A stretch of 64,000 bases of DNA from Diplodia intermedia. Lineage: Eukaryota > Ascomycota > Dothideomycetes > Botryosphaeriales > Botryosphaeriaceae. Numbering within the stretch: position 1 is the first letter of the stretch; each line of letters starts with the position of its first letter. A program made the translations under genes and the position numbers. This document shows positions 34,091-45,550 of the stretch, piece after piece. Under the pieces are notes generated by a model that was not told the DNA's origin, did no database searches, and saw nothing but the letters and a program-made list of their open reading frames with translations. The stretch covers positions 62,001-126,000 of the forward strand of contig JAKEKT010000066.1 of NCBI GenBank assembly GCA_021495925.1. The letters run 5' to 3'.

Positions 34091-35991
34091 ATGGACAAAT
34101 ATCTGAACAAAGCAAAGTCCAAACTCCAGGACAAGCTCCAGCCGTTCCTCCAAGACCACAACGCTTCCTCGAATGGCAGCCAACAACAACACAGCAGCGG
34201 ACCGCCGCCCGTCCCGCCCAAGCCTCTGATCCCGCTCACGTCGCAGCAGTCCGACCGGCCCTCGGCCATTACGCGCGTCACGCCGTTGGACGTGCTACGC
34301 TACCGCTACCAGCACGGCGCGAACCTGGGCTCCATCTACGTGCTGGAGAAGTGGCTGTTCCCCGCCATGTTCCCGGGCTCGTGCGCCGGGCACGGCAAGA
34401 GCAGCGAGCTGGCGGCGGTGCGGGCGAGCGTCGACGAGCTGGGCATGGACGGCGCGCGGGAGAAGTTCGAGCGGCACTGGGCGGGCGCCGTGACGGATGC
34501 GGATCTGGATTGGCTGGTCGGCAAGGCGAAGTGTGAGTTCCTCTTCTTTTGCTCGTCTCTACACATACACAGCCATCCGTACACGCACAATCCGCTGCTT
34601 CTCTCACCCTTATTCCCTCTTCTACTACACTCCTCCCCCAACAATCCACCCGCAGACGGACCTCCAAGTTAACACCGCTTCCCGCAGGCAACACGATCCG
34701 CCTCCCCATCGGCTACTTCACCCTCGGGCCCTCCTTCCTCACCTCGCCCTCGGACCCGTTCCACCGCTACGCCCCCGTCTACGCCAACGCGTGGTCGTCG
34801 GTCCGCACGCTGGTCGCGCGCCTGCGCGCGCGCGGCATCGGCACGCTGCTCGACCTGCACGGCCTGCCGGGCGGCGCCAACGGGTGCGACCACAGCGGCA
34901 CCGACGCGGGCAAGGCGGGGCACTGGCGGTCGCGCGGGTGCCGGGCGCACTCGGCGCGGTGCCTGGCGTGGATGGCCGAGCAGGCGCGCGACGACGCGGC
35001 GCTGCGCGAGGGCGTCGTCGGGCTGCAGCTCGTCAACGAGGCCGAGTGGGGCGCCGAAGGCCTGTGGGCCTGGTACGACGACGCGGTGCGCGCCGTCGCC
35101 GCCGTCGACCCGCGCCTGCCCGTGTACGTGAGCGACGCGTGGGACCTGGCCGGGGCGGCGTGGTGGGCGGCGGGCGCGAACCGCGTCGGCGTGGGCGCGC
35201 GCGTGGCGCCGGTGGTGGTGGACACGCATCTGTACTGGTGCTTCGCGGACAAGCACAAGAAGATGGGCCCGGAGGAGGTGGTGCGCGAGGCGAGGGGGAA
35301 GCTGGGGCTGCTGGACGAGGCCGCGGGGGATGTGCTCAAGAAGGGGGCGGTGGCGGCCGTGGTCGGCGAGTACAGCTGCGTGCTGAGCGAGGAGACGTGG
35401 AAGAAGGGCGGCGGCGGGCAGAAGAGCAGGGACGAGTGGGCGAGGGAATTCGGGCAGGCGTTGAGCGCGAGGTTCCAGCAGAAGGCCATGGGCAGCCACT
35501 TCTGGACGTACAAGATGCAGTGGATGCCCGGCGGCGAGTGGGGCTTCAAGGCGTGCACCGAGAAGGGGGCCATCACGCCGCACTGGACGCTGACGTTGAC
35601 GGCGGACGACGTCCGTCAGAGGCTCGAGGTGGCGCAGGCGCAGAGGGACGAGCGGTTCGGTCAGACGTTTGCGCAGCATTGCGGGTACTGGGACAACCAC
35701 TCCCCCGGAACGCAGTTCGAGCACTGGCGCTACGAGCAAGGTTGGAAGCAGGGCTTCGACGACGCGGCCGCGTTCTTCGGTATGCGCGTTAATGGTGGCT
35801 ATGGAGATGTGGGGGCGTTGGGAGAAGGTGGTGCTGGAGGGGGTATTGGTGGCGACAAGATCGGGAGCTTGGAGGTTTGGGTGCGAAGAAGGTTGATTGA
35901 GAGTGGCATGGGCGGTCCATGCGTGTGGGAGTATGAGCAGGGCTTGAGAAAGGGCGTGGGCGAGTTCTGTGAACTTGCAGGCGGCCTATGA
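34091..35991 (+). CDS. Glycoside hydrolase family 5-like protein without signal peptide
   Basis: Exons 34091-34532 and 34688-35991; 581 aa. The N-terminus MDKYLNKAKSKLQDKLQPFL is amphipathic and charged, not a signal peptide, and is followed by a Pro-rich linker. The TIM-barrel signature reads RYRYQHGANLGSIYVLEKWLFP, NTIRLPIGYFTLGPSFL, LLDLHGLPGGANG, LQLVNEAEWG (acid/base Glu about 265), VVVDTHLYWCF, VVGEYSC (nucleophile Glu about 375) and HFWTYKM. This matches fungal exo-beta-glucanase-like GH5 proteins, specifically a cytosolic-type group to which I believe yeast YBR056W belongs. The substrate is not known; a beta-glucan or glycolipid glucoside is possible. The intron donor GTGAGT splits a Cys codon. 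A Gly-rich stretch precedes the C-terminal helix. Confidence 0.85.
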
Positions 35992-36253
35992 AGACCTACC
36001 TCACTGCAAGACACGGCGCGAAGCCAACAATCCTCGTGATATTCATGAGGCACTGCCTAGCATAACATAACAAGAAGTTAAAGGATTAATTGATAACCTT
36101 ATGAGAATCATCGACGGGCTTGCGGGGGGTCCATTATGGTCGAAGGGTGCTGGAATAGACAATTTATGCCGCTGACATTAGGAGAACCCTGAGAAATGCC
36201 ATCGAACCCTCTGTAATCGCTTAATAGTAACCATCCTCGAGTCAAAAAGAACA

Positions 36254-36837
36254 TCACGACCCTCCCATCAGCATGCCGACGGCTGTCACCGCCGTGCTAA
36301 CGCTCCAGCCCACCGCGAGCTTCTCCAACGACTTGATGATCTGGGCCGTCGAGCTGATGGCATCGTTGAAGCCCTCGACAAACGGCACCTTGGCCTTGTT
36401 CTCCCAGAAGCCGGCGACGTGCGAGCGCGTGAGCAGCGCGTTGGCGATGTTGGCCGCGCCCAGGCCGACGGCGAGCCAAGGCGAGGACGACGGGTACGAA
36501 GACTCGCCCGGACGGACGGCCGTGTAGAGGAGGAAGGCGGAAGTGAAGAGGGAGGTGAGGACCTGGGACACGCGCGCGCGGTTAGTTGTGGGCGGTGGCC
36601 CGGGCGGCTGCAGGCGTCGGGTCGAGAGAAGGTTGGGGAGCTTACCGTCACGAGAGCATTTCCCTGGGTGGTGCGCGTCTTGCGTAGCTGCTCGGCGGCG
36701 GTCGCCGAGTACTCTGCTGCCTTTTCCGACTTCTTCTCGTACTGCTTCAGGTTCTTGATGGAGATGTAGCAGAAATAGAGTGTGTATGCGCTTCCGGCTG
36801 CTTGCGCCAGGTGAATCGGCGGAAGGATCTTGTCCAT
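36254..36837 (-). CDS. Conserved hypothetical small membrane protein
   Basis: Exons on the minus strand are 36646-36837 and 36254-36562; 166 aa. The start MDKILPPIHLAQAAGSAYTLYFCYISIKNL contains a first hydrophobic segment. A charged helical stretch follows (KQYEKKSEKAAEYSATAAEQLRK), then three more hydrophobic segments: LTSLFTSAFLLYTAV, SPWLAVGLGAANIANALLT and VGWSVSTAVTAVGMLMGG. The layout suggests a four-pass or re-entrant organelle membrane protein. I do not recognise a named family. The 83-nt GT-AG intron lies exactly at a codon boundary. The gene is convergent with the GH5-like gene, 262 bases away. Confidence 0.75.
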
Positions 36838-37455
36838 GATGGTGTTGCTCTTCTTTGGGCTGCGAAATGGGAGTGTGTTTACGGATGGTGGCGTGGCTTG
36901 ACGAAGTGGTAGATTAACGCAATGACGTAGTGTAGTCGAGCTTGGCACGGAGCGGGGCGTAAGGCTGAGATTCGCACAGGGGTCTAAGGCCCGTCTACCA
37001 ATGGCCCTGCTCTCATTGGACATTCTATTGACCGGTATATTCCCATATGATACGAGCTTAATCTCTAGGAGAAGGTACACCATTCTTTCTGTGAAGAGGG
37101 GAGCTTAAATAAAATTAAACAGATTGCTCCATGCCATCCTCGATGTGATCGCTGTATGCTCTAACTCTACAATCTGTAGTACACTTCAGCGAGCTCTCCG
37201 CTCTGGACGTGTGAAGATCCGAACGCAATAAATGCGAGAGTATTGGGCCTAGAGCTTGACGCTCGGGCGGCCTACAATCTGCTATTGGATCTTCAACGCC
37301 GCACTTTTTTGCTTCCCCGGTAGGATGCATGAGACGAGCTGTCCTCGAAGCTCATCGATTGCCCGACACTTGGAAACAGAGCGTTACCGGCCCTACGAGC
37401 GAGAATCCGCTTCTTCCTCTGTTCTTTTCGCTTTTAGACCTCAGCAGAAGGGTGA
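36838..37455. other. Intergenic region
   Basis: 618 bases between the small membrane-protein gene (start) and the NDUFAF5-like gene (end), both on the minus strand. I see no gene, repeat or RNA feature. Confidence 0.6.
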
Positions 37456-38584
37456 TCATTTCTTGTCTCCCTTGTCGCTTTCCAGAATCTCCTTGATACT
37501 GACCATACCGCTTCCCCGAGGCAGAGGCTGCGATTGGTTCGGGCCCTCTTTCCAGCCAATCATGTAGATGAGCCTGAAGGTCGCCGGCAAGGTACCTTCC
37601 TCGTCTTCGTTTCCGTGGAGAGCTCTGTAGATGCCCTCTGCAGCGAGCAGTACATCCCTCCTGATTGGACCCATCTCGCGGCCGAGGACCGCATTGTTCT
37701 CGCCCATGGCCTGCAGATCAGTCATGAGCGCGAATATACTGGGGTAGTCCACAATAATGTCGTCGACGTCGACGGTGAGAAGTTTGAAGCCCGCGCCCTG
37801 CAGTAAGCCGCCGATATCTCGCACGTCGGCGAGCGGAGACGTTCGCGTACTGACGCCACCTCGCCGGTCGAGCTCTGCAAGCTGCAGGCTCGTGCGCAGC
37901 TCGAAGAGGCTATCTCCACCAAGCATTACGCCTAGGAAAGGAGCATCGGGCTTCAAGACACTGTTGATTTGCCTCAAGACCGAAGGCAGGTCGTTTATCC
38001 AATGCATGGACAGGCTGCTCAGCACGGCGTCGAAAGACTCGGGCTCGAAAGGCAGACACTCCTCATCGGCCAGGACCTGGCGGGTAATCTTGATGTCGTT
38101 GTTGAAGGGCTGGTCGGCGTCGCGGTAAAGCATGGTCGGCGACGAGTCGACGGCGACGACCTCTCCAATGCGGGTGGAGAGTGGCTCGGACACGGGTGCC
38201 AAAGAGGTGCTGTCAGGGTCCGGCTTTGTGAGTATGCGTCCGATGTTGCAAGCGTTTGCGCCCAGGTCAAGCACGCGGTCGAAGCGGCGATTGATGTCCT
38301 ACGCGGAGGATGATAAGTATGGCGCAGGCCGTGGCAGCGGGAGATGGGAGTACCAGGAGACGCTCGCATAGCCTGAATGCCGTCTCATCTCGCAGGTAGT
38401 CGGTTTCCCGGCTCCTCTCGGTGTTCGCGGCGGCGCGCTCCCTCTGCAGCACTTTGGTACGGCGGTTGAAGACCTCAAAAGTCGGCGCGCCGGGTGCTTG
38501 CACGGCGTAGCAGCGCTGGGCGGCAAAGCGCACCCTGCGAGCAGCCGGCGGAGGGATCAGGCTTCTGACGGAAAAGGGCTTCAT
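37456..38584 (-). CDS. NDUFAF5: NDUFAF5-like mitochondrial methyltransferase / complex I assembly factor
   Basis: Exons on the minus strand are 38354-38584 and 37456-38298; 357 aa. The N-terminus MKPFSVRSLIPPPAARRVRFAAQRCY is an Arg-rich mitochondrial presequence. FEVFNRRTKVLQRERAA is diagnostic for the NDUFAF5 family. A class I SAM-binding motif follows in RVLDLGANACNIGRIL, then VVAVDSSPTMLYR, LPFEPESFDAVLSSLSMHWINDLPSVL and GVMLGGDSLFELRTSLQLAE. Animal NDUFAF5 hydroxylates an arginine of the complex I subunit NDUFS7 during assembly; a similar matrix role is inferred here. The 55-nt intron is at a codon boundary. The gene is head to head with the dynactin gene. Confidence 0.93.
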
Positions 38585-38775
38585 TGCGGATGTGTGAGAG
38601 GGAGGCTCGGCCTCGGAGTGGAGGCCAATGGAGAGGGCGAGGGAGAGAAGCTCATGACGCAGTGCAAAGAAATGGCCGACGCCGCGGGGAACGTCGCAAG
38701 CAAGGGTCCAAGCTCCGCTGCGACGCGCCTCTCGCGTCTTGACTGCTGCACAACTTCGACAGCACACCGCCCGCC
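38585..38775. promoter_or_regulatory. Very short shared promoter of NDUFAF5 and dynactin p62 genes
   Basis: 191 bases lie between divergent start codons. No TATA box is evident. Both transcripts must start within this space or overlap. Confidence 0.55.
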
Positions 38776-40601
38776 ATGGCCCAGGCCTTTCCCTACACCT
38801 TCTACTCGTGCCCCTGTGTCGACACTTCGACGCCGAGCGCTCGCGTGCGCGACAAACGCTCCTCGCAGTACTCCACCCACACCAAGGAAGAAGAAGACCG
38901 CACCTTCGACCCACGCAAGTCTCGCTCCAACTTCTCGCTGTATCCGCTCGAGCACCTGCTGTACTGTGAGGATTGCCATCAAATACGCTGCCCACGATGT
39001 GTCAGCGAAGAGGTCATCACCTGGTTCTGCCCCAGCTGCTTGTTTGAGGTTCCCAGCAGTAACATTCGGAGCGATGGGAACAGGTGCGTTGCAGCAATCT
39101 CGCCGTCGTGTCATGCCATTACTGACCATGTCTGCATAGGTGTATGCGAAGCTGCTACAACTGCCCCGTCTGCACCGCTCCCATGGTCGTCAACTCGCTC
39201 GATTCGGAAAACGAGAAGCATGTCCGCCTCGGTGAAGACGGCGAGGCCGTCCAGCCCCCCGGTCCCTTCTACCTGTCGTGTCCGTACTGTCAATGGAGCA
39301 CGCTCGAGATTGGCGTCGAATTCGAGAAGCCCAACAACATCTCCGGCCAGCTGGCCCGGCTTGCAAACGGAGGAAAGACCGTGCCCACCCTACGGGAGCG
39401 GGAAAAGGCCCGCGACAGGCGCAAGGAGGCTGAAGAGCTCGGAAAGAGACCTGACGAGGAAGAGGATGAAGGTGTGCCGGATGAAGACTTGCCAATGGAC
39501 CATGACATACGATTTTCAAATTTGAGCGCCTTCTACAAGTCCCAGCTACAGACCGATACAATGGGCGGCGATTACGGTTATGGTTCATCAAGTACCTTAT
39601 CGCGAATCATGAGCATGTACAGTGGCAGCGGCGCCAAGAAGTCGAAGAAGGACAGACCATCGGCCATGAGAGAGGCCTTTGGGTCGGACGAGGGCTTCCA
39701 AGTCCACAATCGCTCTTCCGAAGACGAGGTCATCAAGCGCATGCGGCAACTTGGCTGGGAAGGAACCGTCAGTCCAGAGCAGCGCCAAAGCCAGATACAA
39801 TCCGACGTCCGCTTCGCAGCCGATCTGCGGCCCGTCCCTACTCTCCTCCGCACCAAACGCGCCAAGCGGTGTAGAACATGCCGACACATCCTAGCCAGAC
39901 CCGAGACCAAGATATCAAGCTCCCGCTACAAGATCAAGCTGCTGGCTCTCAACAACATCCCGCAAATCTCGCTGAAGGCGCTGCCGCGCCAGGCCGAGAC
40001 GTCCGTCCCCGGCATAACGGCACCGGTTCCCTTCGACTACAACAAGTTGCAGCCGTTCATGGCGAACCACTTCATCCTCACCATCCGCAACCCTCTTTTC
40101 GACCCCATCCACGTGACCCTCGCGACACCGGCCATGACACCCGGCCGCATCCAAAGCAAAGTCACGGTGCTGTGTCCAGAGTTCGAGGTGGGAGCCAACA
40201 CGGATGTCTGGGACGAGGCGCTCACGGGGCCCGGCGCGACGCAGAAGAAGTCGCAGGCACCCTCGTCCACGGAGCTGGGCGCCTCCAACCCGGCCACCCA
40301 GGCCGAGGCCGGCAAGGTGTGGGAGCGCGGCCGCAACTGGACCAGCGTCGTGCTCGAGGTCGTCGCCGACAAGGCCGACCCGGCCGATCTCGAGGGCGGC
40401 CTCGACGAGGACGAGGACGTCCTGGAGATACCCATGTTCGTGCGCATCGAGTACGAGACCGACATCACGGACGAGATCAGGGAGAAGGACCGGGAAAAGG
40501 GCAAGGAGACGGGCGGCGCGGACGGCAGGGTGAAGCGGGAGGAGGCGTTCTGGTGCGTCCTCGGCGCCGGCCGCATCGGGGCGTTGCCCAAGCTGGGTTG
40601 A
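38776..40601 (+). CDS. DCTN4: Dynactin subunit p62 (DCTN4-like)
   Basis: Exons 38776-39083 and 39140-40601; 589 aa. The N-terminal third is Cys-rich and RING/zinc-like: YSCPCVD, YCEDCHQIRCPRC, WFCPSCLFEVP, CYNCPVCTAPM and LSCPYCQWSTLEIGVEF. The last piece is characteristic of the dynactin p62 family. A charged linker follows (EREKARDRRKEAEEL). A further zinc pair (RCRTCRHILARPE) precedes a beta-rich C-terminal domain (FILTIRNPLFDPIHVTLATP). p62 belongs to the pointed-end complex of dynactin with Arp11, p25 and p27, and links dynein to cargo and nuclei; loss in Neurospora gives ropy hyphae. The 56-nt GT-AG intron splits the codon before Cys-Met-Arg. Confidence 0.93.
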
Positions 40602-41964
40602 ATGACGAGCCGAGAAGGGAGATTGCCATCTACGTTGCCTGCGTTTCAAGATGTGGATGGAGGAACCCGTTCCCACCAATGTTCACACGCAGGGCGAAGT
40701 TCGCGGTCGGGGAAAGGCTAGTCTGCGTCATGATAGCCATTAACCCACCCCTTCTCTCAAATGAAGATCGATGCCCCCCACACCCGACAGTTCAGCAACG
40801 GGTATCCAACCGTCGTGACGGACCCGTGGGTCCTTTAGCCTCCCGTCAACCGGACGAACCCACAATCCCTTCTAGACAGGGGAGAGGGAGAGCGAGGGAA
40901 AGAACAAGCAGTAGTTACGTACTGTCCACTACTGCTGCAGGGGAACAGAACTGCGATGCGATTTTGAGTCCGCTAGGACCCCTTTCCTCATCTCTCTTCT
41001 TCACCCAATCCCGACCCGTTAAACGCCACGTCAACGTCAAAGCCCCGACGGCGACCACCTGCCAATGCCTCACGAGTATCGTCGTTCCAAGGTCCCGGCG
41101 GCGACTCGTGCGTTCCGGTCACCGTGGGCGTGCTGGATGTTAAGTCATTGTCCAATGCGAGGATAGACCCAACGGTGATGGTGCAGGCAGGACGAGAAAG
41201 TCAGCCTTATGCTGCATAGCTCTAAGACACTATTTCTCTATTTCCAAAAAAGAAGAAACTTTCCCACGTCGAAGCTCAAGGCATGTATATGAATGGTATT
41301 TCTGTGTATCTGAGTGTACATGAAGGAATATCGTCATGCCGACTATTCTGCAAGCAATTCGTCCTGTTATTTATCAGCGCCTGGTTGACGAAAGAGCATG
41401 GATGTGTTGCGCTAAGAAGCGAATGTAGTTATGTTCCAGTATTTGGTGGTAATAGATGACAGAGCATTAATTGTGTAATATTTACTGACACAAGCGGAAG
41501 CGGATTGTAAGCACGAAGAGACACCGACACAAAGGAAATCTAGTGACCACCAGCACAATTTGGGTATACGTGGGGTAGATGAATCTGGAACCGACTCCTA
41601 ACCCGCCATTTACCTTTGAGCCTACCCTAGGAAACAGGAAATATAGAGAAGAAATAGGCCGGGTTGCCCTACTGAATACCCAAATAAAGCGGAATGTGCA
41701 AGTGTTAGAAGTCATGGAATCAAGGAAATAGATCTGAAGATAGATTGAACAGAAAAGATGGAAAAATGAAATTGAATGTGTTTGCCAACGAATGCAGCCA
41801 GTTGCCCCTCTATCTTGAACAAACTTTTGGCTCGTCCCAGTTCCTACATTACTCCGCGCAAAATGAACAAACAGCCCTCGTGAAAACACCATGCTTGAAA
41901 ATACGTTGAAGATGAAGTGAAGAGAGGAAAGAGGAGAAAAGAAAGATAAGAGACCGCCATTGAC
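40602..41964. other. Convergent 3' intergenic region
   Basis: 1.36 kb lies between the ends of the dynactin and F-box/WD40 genes. From about 41.2 kb it is distinctly AT-richer. A minus-strand frame at 41482-41892 (136 codons) lacks any family resemblance. It most likely holds two 3' UTRs. Confidence 0.55.
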
Positions 41965-44112
41965 CTAGCGGGCGCTAGCCAAGATTTCTACGTCTTTAAT
42001 GCCATACCCGAAATCAAGCAACAGTGCCCTACCATCTTGGCTAGTTGCCACGATTCTCCGGTAGTCGCTCTTGGCGCTAAGAATCCAGCTGGTAGTCCAG
42101 TTGTCATAGACTGAGACGTCTTCGCCGGTCTCGTAGTCGTAGACCCGTATGCTCTGATCATAGCTGCCAGAGAGCACTCGCTTGTTGGGAGTATCGAGGA
42201 AGAGCGAACGCACCAGACCGGTGTGGCCAGTGTACTTCTTGACAACTTGACCGGTGGTGATGTCGAACTTGTAAACGGTCTGGTCATTTCCTCCGGCGAG
42301 GACGTACTTGGCATCGTCGCTGAATTCAACAGCAGCAAGGCCTCGATCGCCACTCCTCAGCTCCTTGACGAAAGCCTTCGTCTTGATATTCCAAAGCATT
42401 GCAGCACCGTCACCGCTAGCGGAGACCAGAAGGTCCCCGCGCATTTGCACAGCGTTGACGGGACCCCTGTGGCCGCGAAGCTGCTTGAGCAGCTCGCCGG
42501 TATTGCGATCCCAGATGCAGATGGAATTATCCTTGCTGCAGGAGATGATGTACCTGCTGTCGAAGCACACATCCAGAACACCGGCCTCGTGGGCATTGAG
42601 ACGCCACTTGGGCTCCCAAGTCTTGATATCCCAGACAATACAGGAGCTGTCGGAAGAGCCGGTGACGACAATCTCGTCGTCGAACTGCAAACACAGGATG
42701 CTAGCCGAGTGGTAAAAGGCCGGTTGGTGGTAAATGGCATGGCCCTCTGGGGTGCCGTTGACCGAGGGGATATTACTCTCGGTGTACTGACGCTTGATGT
42801 CAAGGGTAGGGGGAGTGTTAGGCTGCGGCCGGGCTTCCGGTCCTCCAATCACCTTCAGGCATTTGTAAGTCTTCAAATCCCACACACGGATGGTGCGATC
42901 GCGAGAGCCAGTGATGATCTTGTTCTCGTCGAACTGACAGCAGTATACACTGTCGGTGTGGCCATTGAAATAGACGGCAGCCGGATGCGAAGACCTCCAC
43001 CGACGCTCGATTGTCCTCCTGATGTGATACATCAACTTCCAGTCCTGGTAGGATTGCGCCATGCCGGTGCCGATACCGCCCATCTGGAGCGGTGGCGGTT
43101 CCACGTGAACTTGTTGCTCATATTGGCGGTTGAAGACAACACGCCACACATGTCGGGACTGGGCGGGTTCCCTCCAGCCACGGGAGACACGCTCGCAGAT
43201 GGCGAGCGACGATGCGTCGAGGAACGAGAAGACGTGCTCGGACAGTTCGCGGGGGAATCGTTGGACGAAGTCTGATGAATTGCGTTAGCATGATGATAAT
43301 AATCTGAACAAGATTGCAGGGGGAGAGGTACCCATCCGCGGCGGCTGTGCCACCAACTGGCCCTGGTCATCTCCGATAACACTATCCGTTTCAGACATCT
43401 GACCACATGGCGAGACCTTGGAGCGGCTGCGGGAGTGCAGGCTGAGGTTCATGGCGTTGAGCTGGTTGGCCGAATCGCGAGCGGCCTGGCCGGCGTTGTG
43501 GTCAATGTAGGGCGGTCCTAGCGACGGCGGCGGTAGAGGATTCCAGCGATCGTTGGCTGGGCCAGAGACAGCAGGGCGGCGGAACTTCTTCAACGAGCGA
43601 CGGGCGCTAGCCCAGCGCTTGGGAGCCTGGTGTTTACTGGAAGGAACGGTTTGTGAGGGCTGGAGAGGGGAGGAGGAGGCGAGCGACTCGACGTCGGCGT
43701 CCGAAGGGGGATTGGCGAACGACGGCGAACGCTGTGGGCGCATGTCGACGGTAGCTTCCTGGCTGCGGCTGGGTCCGGCGGAAGAAGCGGCTGCGCTCTG
43801 GCTCTGGCTTTGGCCGCGGCGGTGGATGAGGTCGCGGACAGTGCTGAGGGCGAGCTCGATGTTGTGCAGGGTCGACTGGCGGCGGTGGCTCTCCTGACGG
43901 TGGGTATCGTGCGACAGCTTTGCCTCCTTCTCAGGGCCGGCATGGTGCGAATGGCGCCATGCAGAGGCCTCGGCCTCGACGTCGTGAGGCCCAAAGACCT
44001 GGCTCTGCGTGCGCTTGGGCGGGCGCGGGATGGCGTTGTCGGGCTCGGGGTCGGCGGCCGGATGGGCGGACTTGGGGCGGAAGGAGAGGGTGGACCGCCT
44101 GCGCTGGACCAT
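41965..44112 (-). CDS. F-box and WD40 repeat protein, predicted SCF substrate receptor
   Basis: Exons on the minus strand are 43332-44112 and 41965-43271; 695 aa. Residues 1-250 are disordered, Ser/Pro/Arg-rich. The F-box begins exactly after the 60-nt intron (DFVQRFPRELSEHVFSFLDASSLAICERVSRGWRE, about 261-295). Seven WD40 blades follow from about 345, including GHTDSVYCCQFDENKIITGSRDRTIRVWDLKT, IVVTGSSDSSCIVWDIKTW, GHRGPVNAVQMRGDLLVSASGDG and KRVLSGSYDQSIRVYDYETG. This is the Cdc4/Met30/beta-TrCP architecture, so the protein likely recruits phosphorylated substrates to an SCF ubiquitin ligase. Which of these it corresponds to cannot be decided, as the length and N-terminus differ from Cdc4 and Met30. 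Confidence 0.9.
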
Positions 44113-45550
44113 GGCGTGGGAGTAGCACGAGAGCTGGGGGCGGCCCGGGCTCTCTAATGAGTGACTGAGGGCGAGGGCGGCGCGGGAGGAGACGAAGGGA
44201 AGGAGCGCTGGGGCGGATGGTGGAAGGAACGGCGCGGAGGCGAGAAGGCACCGGGCTCGCGGGGCCGGGCGGTGCAGAGTGGGACTGGGAGAAGGGACAG
44301 AGGGCAGCGAGCGTGAGGAGTTGGCAGGCCGGTGATTTTATTGTGGGCGAGGGCGGTGGGTAGAGGTAATAGTGTGATGGTGAGGAGCCGTAGGGCAAGG
44401 CCAGCCAGCGATCGCTCGCGCAGCAGCCCAAGCGCTCGCACCCCCCGGCTCTGGGCGCCCCCTTCCGGCCGCCACGCCGGCCGCCTCTAGCCCGTCCTGC
44501 GCGCGCGAAACCCGCTACCGCCGCACGTCACCGGCCGGAAGCAGAGCAGAGCCTGCGCAAGCCCGCTCTTCTGTGCGCACCGCACCGGCACCACCACCAC
44601 CACGCACGCAGCCTCGGACCGCCCGCGCCACTGCCACGCCGGCTGCCGCTCACCGCCCGCGCGGCCGTGTGGCCGTGTGGCCGTGTGGCCGTGTGGCCGT
44701 GTGGCCGTGTGGCCGTGTGGCCGTGTGGCCTTCGCTCCGTGCCAGACGCCTCGGTCCGACTGCTCGCCTCTCGCAGCCAGCGGCGCATTTCTGCCCGGCT
44801 CGCTGTCACAGTCCCGTGCCAGCCGTCGGCTCCGGGCGCACCCTGCGTGTCGTGCGCTCAGCTCGCCAATCTGTAGCTGCTCTTGCCCTCGACGACGGCG
44901 CGCCACCGCCGATCGGCGCCCTGCCCTTCAGCCTCCGCGCGGCCGCTTTGGGGCCAGCATCCAGCGCGTGGAATGCAATGGCTGGCGGCCACCGTTGCCT
45001 TTGTTGTCGCGGTGCATGGCATTCTTGCGCGGCAGAGGCTTCGCGCGTTAGCTGGCTGCAATCTTCCGTGGTGCTGCCTCATGACCGCGCCCTCATTTCC
45101 CGCGTAGCCCTCCCTGTCTTCCGCCGTCACTTTGACGACGGGAGCCATGGAACTATCCTTTCATGGTGCGAATCCGCCCCGATACGGACAGAGGCGGCTT
45201 CGCTGCGCCAGGCCTATGCTCAAAGACCACGGTAGCACCCCGTCTAGCTCCCAATCTGCGGGGTAATGCAGACGCCCAGCTCATCTCGAGTGTGCTCTTT
45301 TGACGTTCGGATGCAGCCAAGTCTCCACCTTGACTCTCGATGACGCCCTCGGATTGCGCCGACCCCACAATCCTTGGAGCCAAATTTGACTGCAGCTCCG
45401 TTCGTGTCCAGAACAATTCCCGGGCTAATCGTCGGGTTTGTAACCCAGTGCTCTATTTCCGAAGACCGGTGTTGAAGAAGCCGAACATCAATTAAGTATA
45501 CATACAAAGACTCAACCCATTCGTGAAGCACCATTGAAACCAGGAGAACA
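44113..45550. other. Intergenic region with an 8-bp minisatellite
   Basis: 1.4 kb lies between the kinase-gene end and the F-box/WD40 start, both minus strand. It is strongly GC-rich, with overlapping frames that owe their length to composition and to the tandem repeat at 44663-44730. No gene is supported. Confidence 0.55.
44663..44730. repeat. Minisatellite, 8-bp unit GGCCGTGT x 8.5
   Basis: Eight perfect tandem copies of GGCCGTGT followed by GGCC. Because 8 is not a multiple of 3, every frame reads the array as a 24-bp, eight-residue cycle, which makes false long frames on both strands. The array lies about 550 bases upstream of the F-box/WD40 start codon. Confidence 0.97.

Noticed and set aside
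34669..35739. 356-codon minus-strand frame opposite the GH5-like gene
   Set aside because: Shadow of a very GC-rich exon; the sense frame has clear catalytic motifs.
44487..45051. Overlapping frames across the GGCCGTGT array
   Set aside because: Open only because the 8-bp repeat lacks stops in every frame.
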